This document shows positions 5,761 to 13,072 of a stretch of 13,258 nucleotides of DNA, piece by piece. The first letter of the stretch is position 1. Every line of letters starts with the position of its first letter. Below the pieces are notes generated by a model. It saw only the letters and a list, made by a program, of their open reading frames with translations. It did not search any database and was not told the origin of the DNA. Origin of the DNA: Prevotellaceae bacterium. GTDB taxonomy: Bacteria; Bacteroidota; Bacteroidia; Bacteroidales; UBA932. The stretch is taken from positions 1-13,258 of the forward strand of contig JAITQP010000289.1 in NCBI GenBank assembly GCA_031288885.1, in the 5' to 3' direction. Position numbers and translations under genes: made by a program.

Positions 5761-6155
5761 TAACCATTCCTCAGGCAATAGCGGACGGCATTGTTGCGCA
5801 GGCGCGGCGGGAGCTGCCGGACGAGGCGTGCGGCCTGCTGGTGGGCAAGGATGGCGCGGTGGCGCGGCACTACCCGCTGACCAACGTTGACCACAGCCCC
5901 GAGCACTTCTCGTTCGACCCGCAGGAGCAGTTTGGGGTGCTGCGGGAGGCGCGGGCGCAGGGCTGGCGAATACTTGCCTGCTACCACAGCCACCCCGCCT
6001 CGCCCGCCCGCCCCTCGGCGGAGGACGTGCGGCTGGCGTTCGACCCCGATATTATCTACGTTATTCTTTCGTTGCAGGAAAAAGAAAATCCGGTCATCAA
6101 CGCCTTTTCCATTCGGGAGGGCGAGGTGAAGCCGGTTGAAATACAAATTAGCTAA
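5757..6155 (+). CDS. JAMM/MPN+ zinc metallopeptidase (Mec/QbsD-like)
   Basis: 132 residues with a complete JAMM active site: E23 in PDEACGLLVG, then H77-S78-H79 in YHSHP, followed by S87-x-x-D90, i.e. the HxH-x7-SxxD zinc motif. Prokaryotic stand-alone JAMM enzymes of this size act on ubiquitin-like sulfur carriers. Mycobacterial Mec releases cysteine from CysO-cysteine, and QbsD and HcyD trim extra C-terminal residues from carriers to expose the glycine end. Both jobs fit here: the carrier at 3394 has a Gly-Gly-Gly-Arg-Ser end, and a cysteine synthase is encoded in the same cluster. The start overlaps the TusA stop (ATGA); 24 nt separate it from the encapsulin gene. Which of the two reactions it performs, or whether it does both, is not visible in the sequence. 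Confidence 0.92.
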   Translation: MITIPQAIADGIVAQARRELPDEACGLLVGKDGAVARHYPLTNVDHSPEHFSFDPQEQFGVLREARAQGWRILACYHSHPASPARPSAEDVRLAFDPDIIYVILSLQEKENPVINAFSIREGEVKPVEIQIS

Positions 6156-6179
6156 CTACACTTAAAACACAACACAACC

Positions 6180-7619
6180 ATGGCACAAAATGAGCTGCAG
6201 CGCAGCATTACCACGTCCACCGCCAAAAAGCTGGCGACAACCACCAAAACGCCCCCGCAGATGGGCTCCATCACCCCGCGGCTGCTGCTGAAGCTGCTGC
6301 CTTGGGTGCAGGTCGACTCGGGAACGTACCGCGTTAACCGCACCAAGGTGGAGCTGAAAAAGGCGGAGCGGATTGAGGTGGAATTTTTTAACGGCGTTCC
6401 CTCGTTTCGGGCGGAGTCCTTTAGGAGGATACCGCTGTTTGCCCACATCGAGCCCGACATCGTCAACCGGCTGGCAAAAAAGTTCCAAATCGAAAGCACC
6501 GGTCTGGGCGATAACCTGATTGCGGAGGGCAAGGATAGGCAAAAATTCTTCATCGTGGCGCAGGGGCAGGTGGAAATTTCGAGCAAGGGCACGCACGGCG
6601 AGGATTTGCGCATCGCCATCCTCTCGGAGGGCGAGTACTTTGGGGAGGCCAACCTGCTGTCGGACAAAGCCGCGTCGGTGACGGTGAAGGCTATCACGCC
6701 CGCCATATTTTTTACGCTCAACAGCAACGAGCTGGAGGAAATCATTAAGGATATCCCCACGTTTAGGGAGCAGTTCCAAACGGCCATTGACGAGCACCTC
6801 CGCCTGAAGGCAACGGTGAACGCCCACGGGGAGAAGCACATTGACTTGGCCTCGGGGCACGAGGAGTACAACGTTATCCCCGAAACGTACATCGACTACG
6901 AGGAGGAGCCGCGCGAGTACCCGCTGAATACGCTGCAAACGGTGGTGCGCGTGCACACCCGCGTCACCGACCTGCACAACAACCCCTACAACCAGCTGGA
7001 GCAGCAAATGCGGCTGAGCATCGAAAGCATCAAAGAGCGGCAGGAGTGGGAGCTGATAAACAACAAGAGCTTTGGGCTGCTGGCGAGCGTGGAGCCCGGG
7101 TACCGCATCAGCACCCGCTACGGCTCGCCTACGCCCGACGACTTGGACGAGCTGCTGTCGCTGGTGTGGAAAAAGCCGTCGTTCTTTTTGGCGCACCCGC
7201 GCGCCGTGGCGGCCTTTGAGCGGGAGTGCACGTGGCGCGGCGTGCCGCCCGTAACAACGGTGGTGTTTGGCGTGCCGGTCATCACGTGGCGCGGCGTGCC
7301 CATCATCCCCAGCGACAAGGTGGAAATTCAGGGGCAATACCTCACCAACCGCGGCGTGGGGACAACGAGCTTCATTCTGGTGCGCACCGGCGAGCAGGAG
7401 CAGGGCGTGGTGGGGCTGCATCAGGCCGGCGTTTCGGGCGAGATTGCCCCCAGCCTCTCCGCACGCCTCATGGGGTTAGACAAGTTTGCCGTGGCCAGCT
7501 ACCTGCTGACCAAGTACTTCTCGCTGGCCTCGCTGACGGACGACGCCATTGCCGTGCTCGAAAACGTAGAGGTGGGCTACTACCACGACTACAACAACCG
7601 TAAAACCCTCCTGAAGTAA
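6180..7619 (+). CDS. Family 2B encapsulin shell protein with cyclic-nucleotide-binding-like domain
   Basis: 479 residues. The N-terminal arm (STAKKLATTTKTPPQMGSIT, then LLPWVQVDSGTYRVNR, 12-54) and the C-terminal capsid part (SFGLLASVEPGYRISTRYGSPTPDDLDELLS, 297-327; TWRGVPIIPSDK, 369-380) match SrpI-like family 2 encapsulins, which have the HK97 phage capsid fold. Residues about 82-205 form an inserted cNMP-binding-like domain, IPLFAHIEPDIVNRLA through the phosphate cassette EGEYFGEANLLSDKAASVTV (150-169), which defines family 2B. The position that is usually Arg and contacts the cyclic phosphate appears to be Lys163, so ligand binding is uncertain. Many copies should assemble into an icosahedral cage enclosing the desulfurase encoded 5 nt downstream. 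Only one shell gene is present, so a single-component shell is expected. Family 2 shells loaded with desulfurase have been shown to store elemental sulfur. Confidence 0.93.
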   Translation: MAQNELQRSITTSTAKKLATTTKTPPQMGSITPRLLLKLLPWVQVDSGTYRVNRTKVELKKAERIEVEFFNGVPSFRAESFRRIPLFAHIEPDIVNRLAKKFQIESTGLGDNLIAEGKDRQKFFIVAQGQVEISSKGTHGEDLRIAILSEGEYFGEANLLSDKAASVTVKAITPAIFFTLNSNELEEIIKDIPTFREQFQTAIDEHLRLKATVNAHGEKHIDLASGHEEYNVIPETYIDYEEEPREYPLNTLQTVVRVHTRVTDLHNNPYNQLEQQMRLSIESIKERQEWELINNKSFGLLASVEPGYRISTRYGSPTPDDLDELLSLVWKKPSFFLAHPRAVAAFERECTWRGVPPVTTVVFGVPVITWRGVPIIPSDKVEIQGQYLTNRGVGTTSFILVRTGEQEQGVVGLHQAGVSGEIAPSLSARLMGLDKFAVASYLLTKYFSLASLTDDAIAVLENVEVGYYHDYNNRKTLLK

Positions 7620-7624
7620 GCGCC

Positions 7625-9121
7625 ATGCCGAGCAACCTATTTTTGCACCTGCCGGACGGCGACGCCGACCTGAGCAGCGTTTACGAGTCGCTTCAGCGCC
7701 TGCAGGCGCCGCCCTCCTACGGCGTGGGGGACGTTTTCCCCGAGGCGGGGGAGCTGGCGGGGCTCTTTTTTGGCGACAGCGGCGGCGACGATACCCCCGC
7801 CGAAACCTCCCTCCTGCGAACGGCTGCCGAGCAGGAGTTTGCCGATACCGGCTACTCGCCCTACTCCTTTCTGCGCGACCAGCCCATCACCTACGGCGGG
7901 CGGGAAACGTTCGACGTGCAGGCCATCCGCAGGGATTTCCCCATCCTCCACCAAAAGGTGAACGGAAAAGACCTGATTTGGTTTGACAACGCCGCCACCA
8001 CGCAAAAGCCCAAGCAGGTAATCGACGCCATCCGGCGCTACTACGAAAGCGACAACTCCAACATTCACCGCGCGGCGCACACCTTAGCCGCCCGCTCCAC
8101 CGACGGCTACGAGGGCGCGCGGGAGAAAGTCCGGCGCTTTATCAACGCGCCCTCCGCGGAGGACGTTATCTTTGTGCGGGGCACCACGGAGGGGATTAAC
8201 CTCGTGGCGCAAACCTACGGGCGAAAGTTCATCCAGTCGGGCGATGAAATCATCCTCTCCACCTTAGACCACCACGCCAACATTGTCCCGTGGCAGCAGC
8301 TCGCCAAGGAGCGCGGCGCAAAGCTGCTGGTCATCCCCGTCAACGACCGAGGGGAGGTGATTTTGGAGGCGTACGAAAGCCTGCTGAGCCCCCGCACCAA
8401 AGTGGTGTCGTTTGCACAGGTGAACAACACGTTTGGGACAGTTTTGCCGGCCAAGACCATGGTTGCCATGGCGCGGCGCTACGGCGCGCGCGTCCTGATA
8501 GACGGCGCGCAGTCCATCCCCCACACGCCGGTGGATGTGCAGGAGCTGGACGCGGATTTCTTTGTGTTCTCGGGGCATAAGATTTATGCGCCAAACGGAA
8601 TAGGCGTGGTGTACGGCAAAAAGGAGCTTCTGGAGCTCATCCCCCCGTGGCAGGGCGGCGGCAACATGATTAGGGACGTGACGTTTGAGGAGACGACGTT
8701 CAGCGCGCCGCCCCACAAGTTTGAGGCGGGCACGCCCAACGTTGCCGACGCCATCGGGCTGGGCGCAGCGCTGGACTACGTGAGCAGAACGGGCGTCCGG
8801 TGCATCGAAAAGTACGAGCACTACCTGACGGAGTACGCCCGCGAGGCGCTGGGCAGGGTAGACGGCGTGCGGCTGGTAGGCAACCCCCGCGAGCGGGTGA
8901 GCGTAGTTTCCTTCATCATTCAGGGGATGCCCGTGCCCGAGGTGGGCTCGCTGCTGGACAAGGAGGGTATTGCCCTTCGCGCCGGACACCACTGCGCCCA
9001 ACCCGCCCTGCGAGCCCTCGGCGTGGAGGCCACCGTGCGCCCCTCGTTCTCGTTCTACAACACAACGGACGAGATAGACCGGCTGGTGGAGGCGGTGAGG
9101 AGAATTGCGGCGAGAGGGTAG
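7625..9121 (+). CDS. SufS-type (group II) cysteine desulfurase, probable encapsulin cargo
   Basis: 498 residues, about 90 longer than ordinary SufS. The enzyme domain starts near residue 96 (FDVQAIRRDFPIL). It has DHHANIVPW (215-223), D293 in LIDGAQS, the PLP lysine K319 in FSGHKIYAP, and the persulfide cysteine C457 in LRAGHHCAQP. The N-terminal extension (1-95) is rich in Gly, Ala, Asp and Pro and looks disordered, with hydrophobic patches such as LAGLFF (44-49) and YSPYSFL (77-83). Extensions of this kind direct desulfurases into family 2 encapsulin shells. The gene directly follows the shell gene (5-nt gap), supporting cargo status. It removes sulfur from cysteine, forming alanine and an enzyme persulfide. 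No SufE-type partner is in the window; TusA at 5533 is a likely acceptor. It is the last gene of the cluster. Confidence 0.93.
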   Translation: MPSNLFLHLPDGDADLSSVYESLQRLQAPPSYGVGDVFPEAGELAGLFFGDSGGDDTPAETSLLRTAAEQEFADTGYSPYSFLRDQPITYGGRETFDVQAIRRDFPILHQKVNGKDLIWFDNAATTQKPKQVIDAIRRYYESDNSNIHRAAHTLAARSTDGYEGAREKVRRFINAPSAEDVIFVRGTTEGINLVAQTYGRKFIQSGDEIILSTLDHHANIVPWQQLAKERGAKLLVIPVNDRGEVILEAYESLLSPRTKVVSFAQVNNTFGTVLPAKTMVAMARRYGARVLIDGAQSIPHTPVDVQELDADFFVFSGHKIYAPNGIGVVYGKKELLELIPPWQGGGNMIRDVTFEETTFSAPPHKFEAGTPNVADAIGLGAALDYVSRTGVRCIEKYEHYLTEYAREALGRVDGVRLVGNPRERVSVVSFIIQGMPVPEVGSLLDKEGIALRAGHHCAQPALRALGVEATVRPSFSFYNTTDEIDRLVEAVRRIAARG

Positions 9122-9152
9122 GGGGGAGGTTGTGCCGCTTACGCCAATGACT

Positions 9153-9198
9153 AAAATGTTCCGAAAAATCAAAATTTTTTGATTTTTCGGAACATTTT
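9153..9198. repeat. Perfect 22-bp inverted repeat upstream of the ATPase gene
   Basis: Bases 9153-9174 are exactly complementary to 9177-9198, leaving a 2-nt centre (in practice a 4-8 nt loop). It follows the desulfurase stop by 31 nt and could end transcription of the sulfur cluster, but no T-run follows. Its right half contains the -33 box of the next gene, so it could also be an operator or a remnant of an insertion. Confidence 0.85.
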
Positions 9199-9208
9199 GG
9201 TATGTTTG
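9178..9208 (+). promoter_or_regulatory. Promoter of the DUF4143 ATPase gene
   Basis: TTTG (9178-9181), 19 nt, TATGTTTG (9201-9208): a full match to the Bacteroidota consensus. It makes the ATG at 9202 unusable as a start for this transcript and supports 9229 (or 9217). The -33 box lies inside the 22-bp inverted repeat. Confidence 0.7.
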
Positions 9209-9228
9209 TGCTCAAAATGGAGGCTACT

Positions 9229-10518
9229 ATGAAGCGAAAAATTTCGAGCTTGCTCGTTGAATGGAAAAACAGCAAAGAGCGCAAACCTTTGATATTGAAT
9301 GGAGCGCGGCAGGTGGGTAAAACCTATATTTTGGAGGAATTCGGCAAAGAACATTTTGACGATGTGGTGTACCTCAACATGGAGGTTGAGGGTGCAGTGC
9401 GCCGTTTTATTGAGCGGGAGCTGTCGCCTCGCAAAATCATTCAATTTGTAGAGGCGGCAAGAAAACAGGAAATTACGCCGGAAAGAACGTTGATTTTCTT
9501 CGACGAAGTTCAGGCGAGCGAAAGGACGCTGACCGCGCTGAAGTATTTTTGCGAGCAGACGCCCGAGTACTACGTCGTGGCGGCGGGCTCGCTTTTGGGC
9601 GTAGCTGTCCATCGCGAAAAATACTCCTTTCCCGTTGGCAAAGTCAACGAGCTGACTATGTACCCGCTTGACTTTGAGGAATTTTTGTGGGCAATGGGCT
9701 ACGAAAAATTGGCCGCAGAGGTAAGAAATCACTTTGCAGAGAACAAGGCGTTTGCGGCGCACGAGCTCGCGCTGGAGCTGTATCAAAAGTATTTCATAGT
9801 GGGGGGAATGCCGGAGGCTGTAAAAACCTTTACCGAAACGGACAGCTTCTTGAAGGTACAAGCTATTCAGAATGATATACTTAATGAATACATTGCGGAT
9901 ATGGCAAAGTATGCCGACGCCGCTACGAGCGTAAAAATCCGCGCCTGTTACGACTCAATCCCTGCGCAGCTTGCCAAAGAAAACGCCAAATTTCAGTACA
10001 AGGTGGTGCAGCGCGGCGGCACGGCGACCATTTTTGGCGAGGCGATAGAGTGGCTTAACTTGGCGGGGATTACGCTCAAGTGTCAGCGGTTGGAGCACGG
10101 CTTTACGCCGATAAATGCGTATATGGACTTGATAAACTTCAAGCTGTATATGGGCGATATCGGGATTTTGACGCTGCGCTCGGAAATGCCGCTGCAAACC
10201 ATTTTATCGCCTGTTGAAACCGACAACATCTTCCTTGGCGCCATGACGGAGAATTATGTGGCGCAATGCTTCAGAGCCAAAAATTACCGCTTGGCGTACT
10301 GGCAGAGCGAGGGTAAGGCGGAGGTTGATTTTGTGCTGCAAATAGACGGAAAGGTGGTGCCGGTGGAGGTCAAAAAAGGCAGGCGTAACCGCGCAAAAAG
10401 CTTGGGCGTTTTTATGGAAAAATACCAATCGGAGTACGCCATTCGTATTTCCAAAAAGAATTTTGGCTTTGAGAACAGCATAAAATCCGTGCCGCTGTAC
10501 GCCGCTTTTTGTATTTGA
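9229..10518 (+). CDS. AAA-type ATPase with DUF4143 domain
   Basis: 429 residues from the ATG at 9229; in-frame ATGs at 9202 and 9217 are rejected because the promoter -7 box covers the first and the second is barely downstream. Walker A is GARQVGKT (25-32) and Walker B LIFFDEVQ (88-95). The loop AAGSLLG (118-124) and the MYPLDFEEFLWA segment (144-155) are hallmarks of this family. The C-terminal DUF4143 part ends in a PD-(D/E)XK-like core with EVDFVL (D367) and PVEVKKG (E380-x-K382). These proteins are very common and variable in copy number in Bacteroidota. Proposed roles, nuclease-linked defence or addiction, are unproven. It stands alone behind its own promoter and is not obviously part of the sulfur cluster. 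Confidence 0.9.
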   Translation: MKRKISSLLVEWKNSKERKPLILNGARQVGKTYILEEFGKEHFDDVVYLNMEVEGAVRRFIERELSPRKIIQFVEAARKQEITPERTLIFFDEVQASERTLTALKYFCEQTPEYYVVAAGSLLGVAVHREKYSFPVGKVNELTMYPLDFEEFLWAMGYEKLAAEVRNHFAENKAFAAHELALELYQKYFIVGGMPEAVKTFTETDSFLKVQAIQNDILNEYIADMAKYADAATSVKIRACYDSIPAQLAKENAKFQYKVVQRGGTATIFGEAIEWLNLAGITLKCQRLEHGFTPINAYMDLINFKLYMGDIGILTLRSEMPLQTILSPVETDNIFLGAMTENYVAQCFRAKNYRLAYWQSEGKAEVDFVLQIDGKVVPVEVKKGRRNRAKSLGVFMEKYQSEYAIRISKKNFGFENSIKSVPLYAAFCI

Positions 10519-10534
10519 GAGAAAAATTTCAGAC

Positions 10535-10613
10535 GGGAGAATACGACGTGCTCAAGAAGCTGTCGCTGCGCGGCAACGCGGTGCTGCTGCTGCTGTCCCG
10601 CACCTCATTTTGA
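10535..10613 (+). pseudogene. Decayed fragment duplicating the start of the EamA transporter gene
   Basis: Bases 10535-10586 match 11733-11784, near the start of the transporter gene, at 50 of 52 positions; weaker similarity continues to about 10606. In the same frame it encodes YDVLKKLSLRGNAVL and then diverges into a Leu run and stops at TGA (10611-10613). It has no start codon or upstream membrane segment of its own, so it is a remnant. The two copies flank the DUF3791/DUF3990 pair, which suggests that the pair arrived by insertion with partial duplication of the transporter gene. The rest of the 10519-10687 gap holds only the promoter described next. Confidence 0.85.
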
Positions 10614-10636
10614 AGCGTCGCTCCGGTATTGGTCAA

Positions 10637-10668
10637 TTTGGCAAATACGATTATTTCGGTTACATTTG
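10637..10668 (+). promoter_or_regulatory. Promoter of the DUF3791/DUF3990 pair
   Basis: TTTG (10637-10640), 20 nt, TACATTTG (10661-10668), a full match to the Bacteroidota consensus, 26 nt before the DUF3791 ATG. Confidence 0.7.
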
Positions 10669-10694
10669 GTAAATTATTTCAATAAAAAAGAGGT

Positions 10695-10943
10695 ATGGTA
10701 CTTAATACAGCCCCAAAGACATTGAGCAACGAAGCAAAAAACAAAGTTGCATTTGTTACGTTCATCATAGAGGAATTTGCGTCTGCCTTTAAAATGAACC
10801 GCAGGGATGCTTATCAATACCTGAAAAAGTATGGCGGACTTGACTATATCTTTGAATGCTGGTGGGCGTTGCATGTTGACAACCCCTATTGGGCATTGCG
10901 GGATATTTATAAAGTATGCTATAAAAATGGAGGGTATAGGTAA
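10695..10943 (+). CDS. DUF3791 family protein, probable antitoxin partner
   Basis: 82 residues. The all-helical sequence with NKVAFVTFIIEEFASAFKMNRRDAYQYLKKYGGLDYIFECWWALHVDN matches DUF3791, which in Bacteroidota and Firmicutes is regularly encoded next to DUF3990 proteins. The paired occurrence and the abutting genes (TAA directly followed by the next ATG) suggest an antitoxin or accessory subunit that controls the DUF3990 protein. I see no DNA-binding motif that I can name with confidence. Base composition is AT-richer than that of the sulfur genes, in line with separate acquisition. Confidence 0.82.
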   Translation: MVLNTAPKTLSNEAKNKVAFVTFIIEEFASAFKMNRRDAYQYLKKYGGLDYIFECWWALHVDNPYWALRDIYKVCYKNGGYR

Positions 10944-11627
10944 ATGAGAGTTTTTCATGGCAGTGATACGCCTGTTAGAACGATTGACTTGTCTAAGTGT
11001 AAGCTGGGGCGTGATTTCGGGCAAGGGTTTTATGTAACTAAATTCTACCAACAAGCCGAAGCAATGGCCTATAGAGTTTCCAAATGGAGCGGAAAAGAGC
11101 CTGTCATTACAGCGTTTGACTTTGATGAAGTGGCATACGAAGACGATGATTTGAAGCTACTGTCATTTGATGCATACAATGAAGTGTGGCTTGATTTTAT
11201 CATACTGAACCGGCAAAACAAATCACGTAAGCAAGTCCACGATTATGATATAGTAGAAGGCCCCGTTGCTGATGACGCCGTGTCAATCCGTATCGTAGAC
11301 TATTTGAAAAGCAAAATATCGAAGGTAGATTTCCTTGAAGAGCTCAAATTCAAAAAACCTTCGCATCAGCTTTGTTTTTGCACTTTTCAGTCGCTGCAAA
11401 CGCTTACAAGAACGATTGATTCAGCTGCCGATGATATTTACCATGTTGATGATTTAATTGTGCAGCAGCTGATGGTTGATTATGAATTATCCGATATTCG
11501 TGCCGGCGACCTGTATTTTAACTCCAACGTATATTCGCAGCTGATTGATGAAAATACAAGGCTTTACCAAAAACCATGGGGGGAGATTTATAAAGCGTTG
11601 ACCGGAGAGCTGCAGCTGGAGGAGTAA
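10944..11627 (+). CDS. DUF3990 family protein, probable ADP-ribosyltransferase-like toxin
   Basis: 227 residues. MRVFHGSDTPVRTIDLSKCKLGRDFGQGFYVTKFYQQAEAMA is the DUF3990 signature. His5-Gly6-Ser7 and the DFGQGFYVT block (24-32) resemble the NAD-binding H...Y pattern of ADP-ribosyltransferase folds, to which I believe DUF3990 is related. The central part has FDFDEVAYEDDDLKLLSFDAYNEVWLDFI, and a later DYDIVEGPVADD segment is also typical. The likely role is a toxin that modifies a cellular target, held in check by the DUF3791 protein encoded with no gap upstream. Substrate, target and enzymatic activity are inferred. The C-terminal half (about 135-227) is less recognisable. Confidence 0.8.
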   Translation: MRVFHGSDTPVRTIDLSKCKLGRDFGQGFYVTKFYQQAEAMAYRVSKWSGKEPVITAFDFDEVAYEDDDLKLLSFDAYNEVWLDFIILNRQNKSRKQVHDYDIVEGPVADDAVSIRIVDYLKSKISKVDFLEELKFKKPSHQLCFCTFQSLQTLTRTIDSAADDIYHVDDLIVQQLMVDYELSDIRAGDLYFNSNVYSQLIDENTRLYQKPWGEIYKALTGELQLEE

Positions 11628-11694
11628 AAAATTCATTTCTTTTTCTTTACCATAAAAAACACCAAACACCACAACCTAAAATTAGCCCCAACCC

Positions 11695-12588
11695 ATGTGG
11701 ATTTCTCTTTCGATTATATCGGCGCTGCTGCTGGGAGGATACGACGTGCTCAAGAAGCTGTCGTTGCGCGGCAACGCGGTGCTGCCGGTGCTGTACCTTG
11801 CCTCGCTGTCGGGCGCGCTGGTGTTTGTCCCCTTTCTGATTATCTCCGAGGTGGCTCCCGACGCGCTGACGCTGCTCTACATGCCGCGCATGACGTGGGA
11901 GCAGCACGCGCTTACGTTTGTAAAGTCCTCCATTGTGGGGGCGTCGTGGGTGCTGTCGTACTACGCCATGCGCTACCTTCCCATCACCATCGTATCGCCC
12001 ATACGCGCCACCTCGCCGCTGCTCACGCTGCTGGGGGCGGTCACGCTGCTGGGCGAAACGCTCAACGCCATGCAGTGGGTGGGCGTAGCGGTAACGGTGG
12101 TTTTCTTTTGGCTGTTTTCGCGGGCGGGCAAGCTGGAGAGCATCTCCTTTGTGCGCAACAAGTGGATAATTTGCCTCTACGTTGGCACCTTTTTTGCCGC
12201 CGTGAGCGGGCTGTACGACAAGTACCTGCTGGCAAATCTGGGCGTTCCCAAGAATACCATGCAGGCGTGGTTTAACATCTACATGACGGTGGTGCTGCTT
12301 CCGTTCCTGCTGCTCAAGTGGCGCCCCGTGCGCCGCGAGAACAGGCTCGTCTTCCGGTGGACTATCCCGCTCATTGGCGTTTGCCTTGCCCTTGCCGATT
12401 TCGTGTACTTCTACGCCCTTGCCGAGCCGGAGTCGCTGGTGGCGATTGTGTCGGCGTTGCGGCGCTGCAGCGTGGTGGTACCGTTTTTGGTGGGCGCGCT
12501 TTGCTTCAGGGAGCGGCACGTGTGGCGAAAGCTGGCCATCATTTGCGGCATGGTAGCAGGCGTGTGTATGGTGGTGATGGGAAGCTGA
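11695..12588 (+). CDS. DMT-superfamily (EamA) transporter
   Basis: 297 residues of mostly hydrophobic sequence with about ten predicted membrane helices in two similar halves. The first half includes SYYAMRYLPITIVSPIRATSPLLTLLGAVTLLGETLNAMQWVGVAV (about 99-144), the second YFYALAEPESLVAIVSALRRCSVVVPFLVGALCFRERHVWRKLAIICGMV (about 238-287). The P-I-R..SP.L and S-A-L-R-R-C-S-V-V patterns followed by a conserved Glu loop are typical of EamA drug/metabolite transporters. It sits in the inner membrane and exports or imports a small metabolite that cannot be named. Some EamA proteins export cysteine pathway metabolites, but nothing here links it to the sulfur cluster. A fragment of its start is duplicated at 10535. 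No clear -33/-7 promoter was found in the 67-nt upstream gap. Confidence 0.88.
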   Translation: MWISLSIISALLLGGYDVLKKLSLRGNAVLPVLYLASLSGALVFVPFLIISEVAPDALTLLYMPRMTWEQHALTFVKSSIVGASWVLSYYAMRYLPITIVSPIRATSPLLTLLGAVTLLGETLNAMQWVGVAVTVVFFWLFSRAGKLESISFVRNKWIICLYVGTFFAAVSGLYDKYLLANLGVPKNTMQAWFNIYMTVVLLPFLLLKWRPVRRENRLVFRWTIPLIGVCLALADFVYFYALAEPESLVAIVSALRRCSVVVPFLVGALCFRERHVWRKLAIICGMVAGVCMVVMGS

Positions 12589-12591
12589 AAT

Positions 12592-12624
12592 TTTGCGCTT
12601 ATCCAAAGAAATACCTATATTTGC
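12592..12624 (+). promoter_or_regulatory. Promoter of the DUF5618-like gene
   Basis: TTTG (12592-12595), 20 nt, TATATTTGC (12616-12624): a full match to the Bacteroidota consensus, 24 nt before the ATG at 12649 and immediately after the transporter stop codon. Confidence 0.72.
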
Positions 12625-12648
12625 CATGTCATTTAAAACCACCTAACT

Positions 12649-13068
12649 ATGTCTATCGAAGAGCAACAGGAGCTGAAGCAAAAGAGCTACGCAGAAGCGC
12701 TTCGCTACATGAATAACGCCAAAGAGACGTTGCGGAAAGCAAAGAAAGAGGATAAATTCTACACTAACCGCAGACTTGTGCGTATTGCCTGCGAGAGGGC
12801 ATACAAAGGCGTGCTCCTTGCGCTTGATGCCTACCTTACGCTGAACGATGTAGAACTACCCACGAAAAAGTGCCGCTCAATAGATTTTTACACGATGTGG
12901 AAAATAGAAGAAATAGACGACATGCTACCAAAATATTGGGTAACCGTGCATAGTATTCTGTGCTTAGGCGGTCATTCTGGTCACAGTTTAGATAGTGTTG
13001 TATTACATGCAGCTTTTGCCAACGCCTACGAAATCATCAACAAAATCAAGCCGGCAGGCTGCGATTAG
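12649..13068 (+). CDS. DUF5618-like, HEPN-type helical protein
   Basis: 139 residues, mostly helical. AEALRYMNNAKETLRKAKKEDKFYTNRRLVRIACERAYKGVLLALDAYL (residues 15-64) matches the pattern I associate with DUF5618, a small family found mainly in Bacteroidota and similar in shape to HEPN domains. A canonical HEPN RNase motif (R-x4-6-H) is not evident, although R44-x5-Y resembles the region where it would lie. Function is unknown. It has its own promoter and ends 4 nt from the convergent guanylate kinase gene, with no visible terminator between them. Confidence 0.65.
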   Translation: MSIEEQQELKQKSYAEALRYMNNAKETLRKAKKEDKFYTNRRLVRIACERAYKGVLLALDAYLTLNDVELPTKKCRSIDFYTMWKIEEIDDMLPKYWVTVHSILCLGGHSGHSLDSVVLHAAFANAYEIINKIKPAGCD

Positions 13069-13072
13069 GCCG

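Noticed and set aside
7229..7300. 18-nt direct repeat inside the shell gene as a mobile or recombination site
   Set aside because: The repeat encodes TWRGVP twice, 18 codons apart; both lie in a segment that is conserved in family 2 encapsulins, so protein constraint explains it.
6162..7421. 419-codon minus-strand open frame opposite the encapsulin gene
   Set aside because: Antisense shadow of the shell gene, rich in His/Arg/Leu with no motif; the plus strand carries all family signatures.
6180..7619. Crp/Fnr-type transcription regulator
   Set aside because: The cNMP-binding-like domain is followed not by a DNA-binding helix-turn-helix but by about 230 residues with family 2 encapsulin signatures.
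11647..12642. 331-codon minus-strand open frame opposite the transporter gene
   Set aside because: Composition is very His/Arg/Gln-rich and unlike any protein family; the plus-strand frame encodes a coherent ten-helix transporter.
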